DNA from: Orientallactaga sibirica
Taxonomy: Eukaryota > Chordata > Mammalia > Rodentia > Dipodidae
Assembly (NCBI GenBank): GCA_036365145.1
Contig: JAEOAD010000004.1
Location: forward strand, 48,018,001-48,082,000
Reading direction: 5' to 3'
DNA length: 64,000 nucleotides
Shown: in pieces, positions 1-9,886 of the stretch
How the letters are laid out: each line of letters starts with the position of its first letter
How positions within the stretch are numbered: the first letter of the stretch is position 1
Made by a program: the position numbers and the translations under genes
Notes under the pieces: model-generated
Database searches by the model: none
Told to the model about the DNA's origin: nothing
The model's input: the letters and a program-made list of their open reading frames with translations, nothing else

Positions 1-88
1 AACAAGGTAGTAAGCAGAAAAACTTTATGGAACATTTTTGTCACTAAATTCTTATGAAATTGCTTAAGGACCTTCAATGTGTTCACAG

Positions 89-196
89 GTTACTATGTCT
101 GGAAATGTGGATAACAAGAATTATGGAAGTCCTATAGATCCTTCTGAGATAGATCCAGAGCCAAAGACCACTGCTCCAGGTGCTGATGGAGCTCAG
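89..196 (+). CDS. LRP2: LRP2 (megalin) third-from-last coding exon, cytoplasmic tail
   Basis: This exon encodes 36 residues of the cytoplasmic tail of megalin, the very large apical endocytic receptor of kidney proximal tubule and other absorptive epithelia. It is read in phase 0 from an acceptor (ttcacag) to a donor (caggtaata) and starts V-T-M-S-G-N-V-D-N-K-N-Y-G-S-P. This matches the remembered human tail (..NVDNKNYGSP..PSEI..P) closely. The VDNKNY stretch corresponds to the NxxY-like VENQNY motif of rat megalin that has been linked to apical sorting. The 3' half is acidic and proline rich (DPSEIDPEPK). The rest of the gene, including the ectodomain, transmembrane helix and first NPxY signal, lies to the left of the window. 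The next intron is 1204 bp. Confidence 0.93.
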
Positions 197-895
197 GTAA
201 TAGTGGCTGACTCCTGAAAGGGAGACTTGCAAATACTTTTGGAATTTCTGGGTTGATATTAACCCATAAAAAACCATGTCACCAAGAAGGGAAAACACCC
301 TGGATCCCATATCTTCAGAACCTAGACATAACATTTGAGATCTTTACTTAGCATGCATAAATATTTCATTTTTTCCAGAGTAATTTATATGTTGTTCTTA
401 GTTCCACTGATATTACCAGTCTCTATCATCAGATGGCACTAATTTCTACCCTCTTTATCTGTTGGCACAATTGTTCATCTAATCCTCCAACCATCATTGT
501 CCTCAATGTGTTAGGCAGGGTATTTAGCGCCGGAGATGAAGAGGAAAAAAAACAAACAAAAAAAACACAACTACTACTTGATGGATTTTCCCTATCTTTC
601 CTGTTGGATGCAATGAGTGCATTTAAGATGAAAGCATATTAATGAGTATACCAGTAGTTTCAATGAGCATGTAAGCAGCTCTCTCAGATGTAGCTTTTTA
701 ATTCTGGACAACCATTTTACCTCTGAGCACTTAAGTCCTCCATAATGTCCCTCACTGGGACCTTGTGGACATAGTGTGTAGACAGTTCTTTGTGATGCAA
801 AATATTGTAGGGTACTTAAATATTCCTGGTCCATACCCACCAAAGTCCAGTCGTGTCTCCCCTAATTCACTGTTACCCAAGAAACGACTCCTTGT

Positions 896-924
896 ACACA
901 CACGCACACACACCCACACACACA
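896..924 (+). repeat. (CA)n short microsatellite, imperfect
   Basis: Alternating CA with occasional interruptions in an LRP2 intron. Confidence 0.7.
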
Positions 925-1218
925 GTGAGGACCATAAGATCTGGAAAATCTCAGTTCTAAAGTTCTGTGGCTACTTTTGTGAAGTAATATAAAACAAAAT
1001 TGCCACCTTATATAATCTATAAACACAACTGGTATCTTTGAAGTCTCGAGACACGAGCCATGTCAGGCAATGGTTCCTGCTCAGGGCTGTGGGCCCAGAT
1101 TCATATGCTGCACTTATCAAATCAAGGAAGGACTCTGAAGTGATCAGCTGAGAGCCGTAGAGACCACAGGGAAAATTAAACCACCTTACACTTGACCCTT
1201 GCCTCAGAATACTTTGTA

Positions 1219-1366
1219 GCCAGCCGTGATGTCACACACCTTTAATCCCAGCACTTGGGAGGAAGAGGTAGGAGTATTGCTGTGAGTTCAAGGCCAGCCT
1301 GAGATTACATAGTGAATTCCAGGTCAGCCTGGGCTAGACGAAGACCCTACTTCGGGGGGAAAAAAA
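1219..1366 (+). mobile_element. B1 SINE
   Basis: 7SL-derived monomer in an LRP2 intron with the 'cctttaatcccagcactt' promoter region and 'gtgaattccaggtcagcct' 3' half, ending in a short A-run. It lies only about 35 bp before the exon at 1401. Confidence 0.9.
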
Positions 1367-1400
1367 TGCTGAAAGCTTTTCTTGTTTCGCTTTTCTATAG

Positions 1401-1472
1401 GCCACAAAATGGAACATCTTCAAACGAAAACCCAAACAAACGACCAACTTTGAAAATCCTATCTACGCAGAG
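1401..1472 (+). CDS. LRP2: LRP2 penultimate coding exon with FxNPxY endocytosis signal
   Basis: A 72-bp phase-0 exon between an acceptor (ttttctatag) and a donor (gaggtatta). It encodes A-T-K-W-N-I-F-K-R-K-P-K-Q-T-T-N-F-E-N-P, then I-Y-A-E. FENPIY is the FxNPxY clathrin-sorting signal that binds PTB-domain adaptors (Dab2, ARH) in LDL-receptor family tails; the basic KRKPK run precedes it. The identity is supported by near-exact agreement with the remembered mammalian megalin tail and by the correct order and phase with the flanking exons. It is followed by a 464-bp intron that contains a B4-type SINE. Confidence 0.95.
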
Positions 1473-1509
1473 GTATTAATTCTCAGTCACCGTTCTCAGC
1501 ACAGACACC

Positions 1510-1530
1510 TGTGTGTGTGTGTGTGTGTGT
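1510..1530 (+). repeat. (TG)n microsatellite
   Basis: About ten TG units in the last LRP2 intron, 37 bp after the donor. Confidence 0.85.
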
Positions 1531-1569
1531 TTAGATTTGAGGACATTCTCTATGTTGATCCCCGCCTCT

Positions 1570-1772
1570 TACCTTGTCTGAGGCAGGGTCTCTGGTGTTT
1601 CCTGTGTGAAACACCAGGCCAGCTGGCTCATTTGCTTCAGATTCTCCCGTCTCCTCCTCTCCTCTCACTGTGTGTGTGCTAGGATTGCAGACACTTGCTA
1701 GTGTCTGGCTTTTGTCATGGGTGCTGAGGAGTCAAGCTCAGTCTAAGCTACTGAGCCACCTCTCCAGTCCCC
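1570..1772 (-). mobile_element. B4-type SINE (B1/ID fusion), old
   Basis: Reverse-strand pattern: 'aggcagggtctctgg' at one end, 'gctaggattgcag' in the middle and 'ctgagccacctctccagtcc' at the other. This combination is typical of rodent B4 elements. It is well diverged. Confidence 0.65.
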
Positions 1773-1936
1773 AGCACAGACATTCTTTTTTTTTTTTTTT
1801 TTTTTTGTAGAAACAAACAAAATAAATAAATGATTTGCTTGGCTAAGTTGGATGTATATACCAAGCAAACTAGCATTGCATTAGTCTCCGCACATGGGGT
1901 GATAAATGACTGACTCCTGTTTCCTTGTGGTTGTAG

Positions 1937-2098
1937 ATGGACACCGAGCAAAAGGAAAGCGTGGCTGTAGTCCCACCCCCATCTCCTTCCCTCCCTGCTA
2001 AAACTTCTCTGAAAAAAGATGCGACTCCAGGCTACACGGCAACAGAAGATACTTTTAAAGACACTGCCAATCTTGTTAAAGAAGACTATGATGTATAG
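1937..2098 (+). CDS. LRP2: LRP2 terminal coding exon, C-terminus and stop
   Basis: The final 53 codons plus TAG follow an acceptor (gtggttgtag) in phase 0. The peptide starts M-D-T-E-Q-K-E-S-V-A, contains the proline-rich PPPSPSLP segment (described in megalin as a phosphorylation and SH3-type site) and the highly conserved TATEDTFKDTANLVKED block. It ends Y-D-V. Human megalin, as remembered, ends S-E-V and rat S-D-V, a class I PDZ ligand, so the Ser at position -2 is replaced by Tyr here (codon TAT, 2087-2092 region). About eight residues upstream of TPGYTATED differ from the human Lys/Pro/Arg-rich version. The three exons together give the last 113 residues of a receptor of about 4,650 residues. 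Confidence 0.96.
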   Translation: MDTEQKESVAVVPPPSPSLPAKTSLKKDATPGYTATEDTFKDTANLVKEDYDV

Positions 2099-2428
2099 CC
2101 ATGCCAGCTATCTAGGGAATCATTAGAAATACACTTTTGCACGTATATTTTTTACAAACAAATGAAAAAGTTAACATTCAGTACTTTATAAAAAATATAT
2201 TTTTCTCTATTTGCTTATAGTTGAAAGTGTCTTGTGTGTCTTTTTTTTACTTATGCTATTTCATGTTTTTACAAATAATTATCACCGTGTACTATATGTA
2301 TATCTTTGCACTGACATTGTCTGAAGGTATTGCTATAAATATTTTGTACATTTGTAAATTTTGCAGAGATTATCACATCATTGAATTTTCTAATGAAAAT
2401 ACCTGTTGAGTTGGTTGGTGATCATTAG

Positions 2429-2434
2429 AATAAA
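2429..2434 (+). promoter_or_regulatory. LRP2 proximal poly(A) signal candidate
   Basis: A canonical AATAAA 331 bp after the LRP2 stop, followed within 35 bp by GT-containing sequence (gtgagtacagg). It could give a short 3'UTR isoform. Use is not shown by sequence alone. Confidence 0.45.
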
Positions 2435-3457
2435 TGATCCAGTGAGTACAGGATCAGCTCGGGGCCTTTAGTCTAAAGAAGAGAGACCTCTGATATTTTC
2501 TTTAAAATTATCCAGGAAAGGACTCCAAGCTCCAATCTTGGGTCCATTTTTTTTTTTTTTTAGACATCAGCACTTAATGTTCAGTACTACATGCCAGCTT
2601 GACTAATGGAGGCCACTGCTTGCAGCATAGACACCTGGATTGGACTCTAGATGCTTCCGGCAATACGGAGGTACCAAAAGTGAATTGGTGTCACCCTTCT
2701 GTGTGCTTCTGTTGACTAACCTGTACACACACACTATGTGTCTCACTAGCTGCCAGGTCAACATTTATGTCTGTGATGTCTACGAGGAAACCTCGTGCCA
2801 GTAAGCACAAGTGTCCTACACTGAGTTTATATTTCACTGACTGAGCTCCTTTGCTTGACAGACTTTTAGAGCAACTTATGCCCTTGCCTGGCATCTCAGG
2901 TGTTACCTACCTTAGTGACTGGAGCTCAGTAGCTGAATTACTAAAACCAAATCTGTATCTTTATGATGTAAGGTGCAAAACAAATGCCAGTTAAGTGAAG
3001 CCTCAACTGGGCTTTTGTTTCTGTGTGCAAAAAAAAAAAAAATGCATTATGTTGACTATTTATTTCTTAAATTGAACATGAATAGAAAGGGAAAACATTC
3101 ATATTGAGCCTTTTTTTTCAGGTCTTTGCCTAAATCTGTACATTTATGTTAGGATGTACTGTACAGCCCAGCTCTTCTCTTGAGTAGTTCGTATAGTCTC
3201 CATGACAGGAACCATGGCAGGAATATACAATTTTCATAGCAATTCGGTAGCATTCCTGGTTCTCTGTGCTAATATTGCACATGTGTTAAACAATGAATGG
3301 ATGGATGGGTGGATGAATGAATGAAATATACTACTGATTATTTTATTACCGAGTTCTTGAGATATTTGTTGCTCATATTTTGAGTACTGATTGTAATTAC
3401 TTTAAAATGTACTTTGATTAGAAAAGCAACTGGAAATGATGCTGCTGAAAAATTTCT

Positions 3458-3463
3458 AATAAA
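3458..3463 (+). promoter_or_regulatory. LRP2 distal poly(A) signal, likely main
   Basis: AATAAA followed by GTGTATTTT and, further on, GTGGTTTTTTT, a typical GU/U-rich downstream element. It is the last signal before the repeat-dense intergenic DNA, so it is the best candidate for the transcript end. Confidence 0.65.
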
Positions 3464-3500
3464 TGTGTATTTTATCAGAAATCTGCCGTGGTTTTTTTAG

Positions 3501-3718
3501 TTAATTTCTTTATTTGAGAGAGAGAGAGAGGTGGGGGGGGGGCAAAAAGAGGCAGACAGAGCTAATACAGGCATTCCAGATCCTCCTGCCACTGTAAATG
3601 ATTTCCAGACACATGCACCACTTTGGGCATGTGGCTTTATGTGGGTAGTGGGGAATTGAACCCTGGCTGTCAGGCTTTGCAAGTAGGTTTCTTTAACTGT
3701 TGAGCCATCTCTCTAGCC
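3501..3718 (-). mobile_element. B2-like tRNA-derived SINE
   Basis: Reverse-strand copy: (GA)n near the 3' end, 'aaccctggctgtcaggctttgc' core and 'gagccatctctctagcc' 5' end. It sits immediately after the LRP2 poly(A) region. Confidence 0.9.
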
Positions 3719-3872
3719 TTGTGTGTGTTTGTTAAGTCTTGGTCTTAGATCTCGTGTATTTTGCTATACAGAAAGCCTGCTTACTTTGTTACATGAATTA
3801 CTTGCCGCTTGCAACTTCTTCCTAGACATGAATCTAGAGCAGTTTGTTTGAAAGTCAACAAACCTGTTTTCA

Positions 3873-4018
3873 TTTTTTTTTTTCAAGGTAGAGTCTCATT
3901 CTAGCTCAGGCTGACCTGGAATTCACTACGTAGTCTCGGGGTGGCCTCGAACTCTTGGCGATCCTCCTACCTCTGCCTACCTCTGCTGGGATTAAAGGCA
4001 TTGCACCACTATGCCCGG

Positions 4019-4019
<1 letters not shown>
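3873..4019 (-). mobile_element. B1 SINE
   Basis: Full monomer in reverse (T-run, 'gctgacctggaattcacta', 'gggattaaaggca', 'tgcccggc'). It has a local duplication of 'ctacctctgc' inside. Confidence 0.92.

Positions 4020-4052
<33 letters not shown>
4020..4052 (+). repeat. 33-nt T homopolymer
   Basis: Long T-run directly abutting the 5' end of the reverse B1; probably the tail of another retroposed element or the insertion target. Confidence 0.8.
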
Positions 4053-4053
<1 letters not shown>

Positions 4054-4380
4054 TGCCCATGACATTCTGGAATAAGTTAATAGGAAACAAAACCAGCAGG
4101 TCTCTAGATATTAGTAGAACAGAGTCCTGCTTCAACAACAAATTGCTGGTCTTTCACTGTTTGCTAAGGTAGGCCACAAAGGAAGGGCACACATTCTAGC
4201 TAGTTTTCCCCTATTGAAAATAATTTGCTAGGAGAACAAGTTCCAGTCCATTACATTTAGCACATTCAGCTTAGGCGGCAGGCCAACTTTTTGCTGTTAA
4301 ACTCTCTGAGCCTTAGCTACTTTTCCTAAAAAACTGGTTATGGGATTCCATTGTAAAAGTGAATGGAAAGTATGTAGCCC

Positions 4381-4447
4381 AGCTGGACATGGTAGACACA
4401 TCTAAAATCCCGGAGCTCTGGAGGCTGAGGCAGGAGGATCATAAGTC
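4381..4447 (+). mobile_element. B1-like fragment, old
   Basis: Diverged 5' half of a B1 ('gctggacatggtagacacatctaaaatcccgg', 'ggctgaggcaggaggatca' pattern), truncated after about 65 bp. Confidence 0.5.
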
Positions 4448-4554
4448 TCTCTCGGGTGTAAACTAAACCTTCCATCAGTAGTAGCCATGATTATTATTGA
4501 CGAAGTAGACAAACATTTTTGCCACATCCAATTGAACACACAGAAGTAACCACT

Positions 4555-4627
4555 CTTCTTGGGATGGAACCAAGGGCCTTGCACATGTTATATAAGCACT
4601 CTGCCACTGTGTTACATCCCCAACCCC
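4555..4627 (-). mobile_element. ID-like SINE fragment, old
   Basis: Reverse copy of an ID/B4-type head: 'aagggccttgcacatg', 'aagcactctgccactg', 'acatccccaacccc'. Confidence 0.5.
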
Positions 4628-4651
4628 TTGATGGAAATGGTCAAGATGTTC

Positions 4652-4828
4652 GCTGGAGACTAGGGAGATGGCTCAGTGCTTGCTTGCGAAGTCTGCTGGT
4701 CCTGCTTCAGTTCCCTAGTACCCATGTAAAGCCAGATGTACAAAGTGGGGCACTCATCTGGAGTTCGTTTGCTGTAGTAACAGGCCCTTGCACATGCCCA
4801 TTCTCTCTCTCTCTTTCCCCACAAATAT
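4652..4828 (+). mobile_element. B2-like tRNA SINE
   Basis: Forward copy beginning 'gctggagactagggagatggctcag', with 'gccagatgtacaaagtgg' and a terminal CT-rich stretch. Confidence 0.88.
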
Positions 4829-5188
4829 GTAGATTTTTTAAAAAGCGTCTAGCTGGGCCTTTAAATGGCTCTCTGCAGGATGTCCATTTCTTGTCAGTGA
4901 AGAAGCTGAAATGGAGGTTTGTTGAGTGGTTGCTTAGTTTTGTCTTTTGACAGGGCAGGACCCGACTGGTAGGAAGTGTCTGCTTCCAAGAGCACAGCTG
5001 TCTGTTTATTGCTTGTAGGGTTTTCTTTGTCAAATTTTATTTTCCGTTTCTGGTAAGAATAAAGCTATGGTGGGGGTACATAAACTTTAGGAGATAAAGA
5101 ACCCTGAGCTGTTCTTGGTACAGTCAATGCTTTGCCACTTTCCCCAAATTTTTAAGGAACCAGATTCAGTCTATGAAGGGCAGTGAAA

Positions 5189-5191
<3 letters not shown>

Positions 5192-5237
<46 letters not shown>
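5192..5237 (+). repeat. (CA)23 microsatellite
   Basis: Uninterrupted AC/CA run of about 46 nt, then 'gtacatacgta'. Long enough to be polymorphic. Confidence 0.95.
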
Positions 5238-5239
<2 letters not shown>

Positions 5240-5605
5240 ACATACGTATGTTAGTTACATAGATTATGGAGATGCCAAGCTTCAGATAGGGGGTACCCAG
5301 TCTTTAGCCCTTTCCAAGAGCCTTGTTTAATACAGAGGCCATGGACTGTGCTCACAGTGGCAGGAGTGAATGAAGGCTCGCTGGATGTGTGAACTTCAGT
5401 GAGGCTTTGCCTCCCTGCAGATAAGCAGCTTTACAGGGAACATGAAGGGTTTGTACAGTTATCTCTAAATTCCCCTCTAACTTTCAAGTGTAATGCTTAT
5501 CTTTCTTCACTCCAATCTTCATTTGGAATTTGGTTGATTTAAAACTCACTGCAAGTGTTTCAGTCAGTTCTGAGGCTGTTATAGCCACTTCAAAGAGAGC
5601 AGACT

Positions 5606-5755
5606 GGCCAGGTGTGGTGGTGCATGCCAGCACTCAGGAGGCAGAGGTAGGAGGATCGGCGAGAGTTCGAGGCCACCCTGAGACTACATAGTGAATTCCA
5701 GGTCAGCCTGAGCTAGAGTGAGACCCTACCTTGGAAAACCAAAAACAAAAAAAAA
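5606..5755 (+). mobile_element. B1 SINE
   Basis: Monomer from 'ggccaggtgtggtggtgcatgcc' to an A-rich tail. About 9 nt of the 'tttaatcc' box region are missing. Confidence 0.9.
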
Positions 5756-5885
5756 GAGCTGACTGAACGATAGCATCTTGGTTTTATCTTCAAATGCTGC
5801 CTCTCTGTAGGTAAACTATCAATGTGTCTTTTTTTTTTTAAACCTTGGATGTTGGTCCTTGACTTCCACCTTGTTGGAGACAGGG

Positions 5886-5919
5886 TTTTCTTTCTTTCTT
5901 TCTTTCTTTTTTTTTTTTT
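5886..5919 (+). repeat. (TTTC)n plus T-run
   Basis: Five TTTC units grading into poly-T just beside a reverse SINE. Confidence 0.8.
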
Positions 5920-5939
5920 AGAGGAATCTCTTTTTATTT

Positions 5940-6134
5940 CTTTCTTCATTTTTATTTATTTGAGAGAGAGAGAGAGAGAAAATGTAAAAGTATGGACACA
6001 CCAGGGTCTTTTGCCACTACAAATGAACTCCAGATACTTGTACCACTTTATGTCTGGTTTTATGTGGGTTCTGGGGACTCGGACCTCGTTCTTGCAAACA
6101 AGCACATTTAACAAGCAGGCCTTCTCCCCAGTCC
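5940..6134 (-). mobile_element. B2-like tRNA SINE
   Basis: Reverse copy with (GA)n, 'aaatgaactccagatac' and 'ttctccccagtcc'. The tRNA-like head is diverged. Confidence 0.85.
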
Positions 6135-6164
6135 AGAGATAGTTTCTTGGTGTGTATCACTGCA

Positions 6165-6352
6165 TTTGCCAGGGAAGTTGGCCCATGAGCTCCCGGGAGA
6201 ATCTCCCGTTCCTAACCCCCTGCCTCTGTGTAGGCATGCTGGGATTACACACATATGTTACTGTGTCTGGCTTTACATGGGTTTGGGGATTCAAACTCAG
6301 GTCCTCAGGCTTGTGTGGCAAGTGCTTTATTCAATGAGCAATCTCCTCAGCC
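6165..6352 (-). mobile_element. B4-type SINE, old
   Basis: Reverse pattern 'gcatgctgggattacacac', 'tctggctttacatgggtttgg' and 'gagcaatctcctcagcc' is that of a diverged B4. Confidence 0.6.
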
Positions 6353-6725
6353 AAGAAATATGTACTTCAGGGGAAAGAAAATTTTTTTTTTTTCAGTATT
6401 TGAAGGCCTCCCTGTCAACTCCAGCACCAAAACTTGCATGTGGAGTTTCTTTTGCAGGAAACTGCATATGTCCTTTGAGAGTTGAGCCCTCTAAAAGCTT
6501 TATGGGTTCCCTGGCTCACACTGGGTTTCCTAGAGTATCAGAGAGGGTCCTAGACAGTGAGTGAAACTGGCTGGGGGAGCAGGTAGCCACGATGAAGAAC
6601 CAGAGGAATCCTGCTGCCTCTGACAGGGTGAGAAGTCCTCCAGTGGGCTTCGGATTAAAGAACAAAGTTTAGAAGTAAAAAATAAATGAATCATGATTTC
6701 CCATTCTTTGGAAATTAAGTTTGAC

Positions 6726-6983
6726 TTTTTTTTTTTTTTTTTTTTTTTTTTGGAGAGAAACACAGAGAAAGAAGAGAGGGAGAGGAAGACAGATAGAGAT
6801 GGGTGCGCCAGCAGCCTCTCAGCTGCTGCGAATGAAATCCACATGTGTGCGCCCCCTTGTGGTCAAGTGCGGCATTGCACCGTTGTGTCACTGCATCTGG
6901 CTAAACGTGGGACCTGGAGATTGGAACCAGCATTCTTAGGCTTAGGAGGCAGGTGCCTTAACCGTTAAGCCATCTCTCCAGCC
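6726..6983 (-). mobile_element. B2-like SINE, long subfamily
   Basis: Reverse copy with a 26-nt T-run and the extra central block ('cccccttgtggtcaagtgcgg', 'gcaccgttgtgtcac') that marks the long subfamily. Confidence 0.9.
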
Positions 6984-6989
6984 AGACTT

Positions 6990-7127
6990 TTTGTTGTTGT
7001 TTTTTCAAGGTAGGGTCTCACTATAGCCCAGGCTGACCTGGAATTCACTATGTCGTCTCAGGGTGGCGATCTTCCTACTTCAGCATCCCGAGTGCTGGGA
7101 TTAAAGGCGTGCGCCACTATGCCCAGC
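6990..7127 (-). mobile_element. B1 SINE
   Basis: Reverse monomer directly adjoining the preceding SINE; 'gggtggcgatcttcc' shows a short internal deletion. Confidence 0.9.
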
Positions 7128-7184
7128 TTGGACTTTTTGTCTTATTTTTATGGAGTAAAATGTTCATTACATGAAATTTTATAC

Positions 7185-7283
7185 TTTTTTTTTTGAGATA
7201 GCCTCTACTGGCTTTGAAGCCACAACACTCCTGTATTTCCTTTCTGAGTACTAAGACTTAAGGGTGTGCCACTCTACCCAGCT
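7185..7283 (-). mobile_element. Old B1-related fragment
   Basis: Reverse T-run, 'gagatagcctctactgg', 'ctaagacttaagggtgtgcc' and 'ctacccagct': strongly diverged B1/proto-B1. Confidence 0.5.
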
Positions 7284-7599
7284 AAACTTGAGCTTTTAAT
7301 TATATCTAGTTTTTGTTGTTTTTGCAAGGTGGCCTTAAAAGGCTACCTATGATGGTTTTGGAAAAATGACCGAGTCCCTGAAAAGACAGGGAACCCCAGC
7401 CCAGCAGAAGTTTATTAGTCAGCTATGATGTCATGCTGCTTCTCAAGCTATATTATAGCTACAATGGTCTAATCTACCTGTGTCAGTGACTCAAGCAAAT
7501 TGTCACCAAGCTCAGGTTTAGGAGTGCCTGTTGGTGTCTTGGAACCATGGCTAACTGGCTGGCTTTGGGTAAGCTCTGAGCTCCTAAGAAAGTGGAGCT

Positions 7600-7689
7600 A
7601 GGTTGGGAGTGCTGCTCAGTGATACAGGCAGTGCCTAGCTTGAGAGAGACTGGGCTCTGTCTCTACTGCAACACTCCCGAAAGCAAAAC
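7600..7689 (+). mobile_element. ID-like SINE
   Basis: 'gttgggagtgctgctcagtg', 'gcctagcttgagagagactgg' and an A-rich end resemble an ID/tRNA-Ala type head. Confidence 0.5.
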
Positions 7690-7710
7690 ATCATTAAAAA
7701 TTCGAAATAG

Positions 7711-7931
7711 GAGGCCAGAGAGATGGCTTAGTGGTTAAGGTGCTTGCCTGTGAAGCCTAATAACCCAGGTTTGATTCCCTAGTACTCGTATAAGCCAGAT
7801 GAACAAGGTGGCGCATGTGTCTGGAGTTTGTTTGCAGTGGCTGGAGGCCTCTGGCATGCCTCTTCTCTTTCTCTATCTGCCTCTTTCTCTCTCTCTTTCA
7901 AATAAATAAATAAATAGATAAATAAATAAAA
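7711..7931 (+). mobile_element. B2-like tRNA SINE
   Basis: Complete forward copy with 'agagatggcttagtggttaagg' (box A region), 'ggtttgattccct' (box B), CT-rich region and an (AAAT)n tail. Confidence 0.93.
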
Positions 7932-7955
7932 CATTTTTCAAAAAAGGTGGAAAGA

Positions 7956-8171
7956 GGGCTGGAGAGATGGATTAGTGGTTAAGGTGCTTGCCTGCAAAAC
8001 CAAAGGACCCAGGTTTGATTCCCCAAGGACCCATGTAAGCAGATGCACAGAGTGGCACATGCATTTGGAGTTCATTTGCAGGGCCTAAAGGTCCTGGAAA
8101 CCCCATTCTTTCTCCTTCCATTGCCTCTTTCTTTCTCTCTCTTTCAAATAAATAAAACAAATAAATAAAAA
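7956..8171 (+). mobile_element. B2-like tRNA SINE
   Basis: Second forward copy, 25 bp after the previous one; box A/B regions intact, (AAAT)n tail. Confidence 0.93.
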
Positions 8172-8372
8172 GTTATATATATATTTAAAGTGGAAATAAA
8201 TTCCACAGGTTTTTCATTATAATCAGTTATTCATCTCTCAATAAATGTTGAGTTTGCTCCTATAAAACAGCAGCAGCTAGCATTCACTGAGCACTGTGTG
8301 AAGCATCTCATTTAATACTGTGGGAAGCCTGGGAAGTATTTGTTATTTTATAGCTCAGAAAATGACGATCAT

Positions 8373-8570
8373 GGGCTGGAGAGATGGCTCAGGGATTAAG
8401 GTGTTAGCCTATGAAGACTAACTACCAGCATTCAAGCGCCTATGTAAAGCCAGATGTGTAAAGTGGCACATGCATCTGGAATTCATTTGTAGTGGCTGGT
8501 GGCCCTGGTATGCCCATTTTCTCTGCATCTCTCTCTTTTTGCAAAATGAATACAAATATTAAAAAAATTT
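8373..8570 (+). mobile_element. B2-like tRNA SINE
   Basis: Forward copy with a short deletion between the tRNA anticodon-stem region and 'cctatgtaaagccagatg'. Confidence 0.9.
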
Positions 8571-8573
8571 AAA

Positions 8574-8719
8574 GTTGGGCGTGGTGGTGCACGCCTTTAA
8601 TCCCAGCACTTGGGAGGCAGAGGTAGGAGGATCGCCATGAGTTCAAGGCCAGCATGAGACTACACAGTGAATTCCAGGTCAGTCTGGACTAGAGTGAGAC
8701 CCTATCTCGAAAAAAAAAA
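8574..8719 (+). mobile_element. B1 SINE
   Basis: Complete monomer, little diverged ('gttgggcgtggtggtgcacg'). Confidence 0.95.
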
Positions 8720-8727
8720 TTAAATTA

Positions 8728-8901
8728 GGGCTGGAGGGATGGCTTAGCAGTTAAGCCTGCCAGCCTGGGTTCAATTCCCCAGTACCCACATAAAGCCAGA
8801 TGCACAAAGTGTCGCATGTATCTGGAGTTAGTCTGCAGCAGCAAGAAGCCCTTATGTGCCTGTTAGTTCATGCTCTCTCTCTCCTCACAAACAAACAAAG
8901 A
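8728..8901 (+). mobile_element. B2-like tRNA SINE
   Basis: Forward copy missing about 20 bp of the tRNA head; last of a run of five consecutive SINEs from 7711 to 8901. Confidence 0.9.
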
Positions 8902-9130
8902 AACCAAAGGACCTTCAGTGACTTGTACTCTATCGACAGCAGATAATTTTGGCTCATGGACGTTACTCTGCTGCCTTCATTCACACCCTTGCAATTCTAG
9001 GGTTCTTGGAGAAGAAAGCTTCTATTATGCGAGGGACATCCTGGTGTTGTGTTGACTCTTGGAATAGTCCTTCCAGTAGGCTAAGATAGCCCTGACTAAC
9101 TGTCTCAACCGGCACTAACTTTTCTTTTCT

Positions 9131-9367
9131 TTTTTTTTTTTTTATTTTTTTAATTTGTGAGAGAGACAGAGAGAGAATGGGTGCGCCAGGGCCCCCCAGC
9201 TGCTGTGAATGAACTCCAGATGCATGCGCCCCCTTGTGGTGCATGTGTGACATAGTGTGCTTGCATCACTTTTTGTGTCTGGCTTAACATGAAGGACCTG
9301 GAGATCGAACAGGTGTTCTTAGGCTTCACAGGCAGACACCTTAACCGCTAAGCCATCTCTCGAGCCC
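9131..9367 (-). mobile_element. B2-like SINE, long subfamily
   Basis: Reverse copy with the extra block 'gcgcccccttgtggtgcatg' and the head 'taagccatctctcgagccc'. Confidence 0.92.
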
Positions 9368-9664
9368 GGCACTAACTTTTCTTCATGCAAGTTGTTAGCA
9401 CATAAATAATGGACTGATGCCTTGACTTAGTCTATGGAGAAACGAATCTGCAAGGACAGGCTAGCTATTAGTGGTGCCTCCTGCTGTATCATGGCCGTGT
9501 GTGATTCATTTCCAGAAAATGAAAGAGGCAGAACAATAAGAAAGTTCTTGTGATTTTTCCAAACTTGGCCTCAAAATTGATAGTAGAATCAAACAGCTCC
9601 ATCAGCCAGCCTTATGATAAGTATTTTGTATAATTTCCTGGGTGAATTTTTTTTGTTTATCAAG

Positions 9665-9745
9665 GTGGATGTCTGCCCCTTGTGGTACTCCCATGAACTT
9701 TCTAAGCTCGGGGCCATTCTAATCTTGCCATGCAATATGGCTGTT
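9665..9745 (-). pseudogene. Possible U6 snRNA-derived fragment
   Basis: The reverse strand of 9710-9726 reads AAGATTAGAATGGCCCC, which differs by one base from the U6 snRNA core AAGATTAGCATGGCCCC. Flanking sequence aligns to U6 only loosely and there is no clean 5' end or T-terminator. A degenerate U6 retropseudogene is the best reading, but chance similarity is possible. Confidence 0.3.
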
Positions 9746-9886
9746 CTCTCCTTTCTCTCTCTCTCCTCCCCTGTGTGACTGGCTTAGGGACAAGCTTTCC
9801 CACACAGTCCCTGATGTTTGAATCTGATACTAGGTGCTGAATAAACATTAGCTAAGTGAGTAAGTGGGGAAAAAATGGTCAAAGAT

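Larger units (their letters stand above)
2099..3480 (+). other. LRP2: LRP2 3' untranslated region
   Basis: AT-rich non-coding sequence from the LRP2 stop to just past the second AATAAA. It contains no SINE, unlike the DNA on either side, which fits an exon under constraint. An apparent 62-codon frame at 2221-2409 is compositional only. The exact cleavage point is inferred; a SINE begins about 20 bp after it. Confidence 0.75.

Noticed and set aside
4519..4950. 143-codon frame
   Set aside because: It spans an ID-like fragment and a B2-like SINE, so the frame is repeat-derived.
5822..6968. Several 60-132 codon frames
   Set aside because: All are translations of reverse B2-like and B4 SINEs; the recurring peptide patterns (e.g. 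LQMNSR, GTANKLQMHAPP types) come from the SINE consensus.
7711..8901. tRNA-like genes (box A/box B sequences)
   Set aside because: The tRNA-like heads belong to dispersed SINEs with CT-rich 3' parts and AAAT tails; none folds as a clean tRNA by eye.
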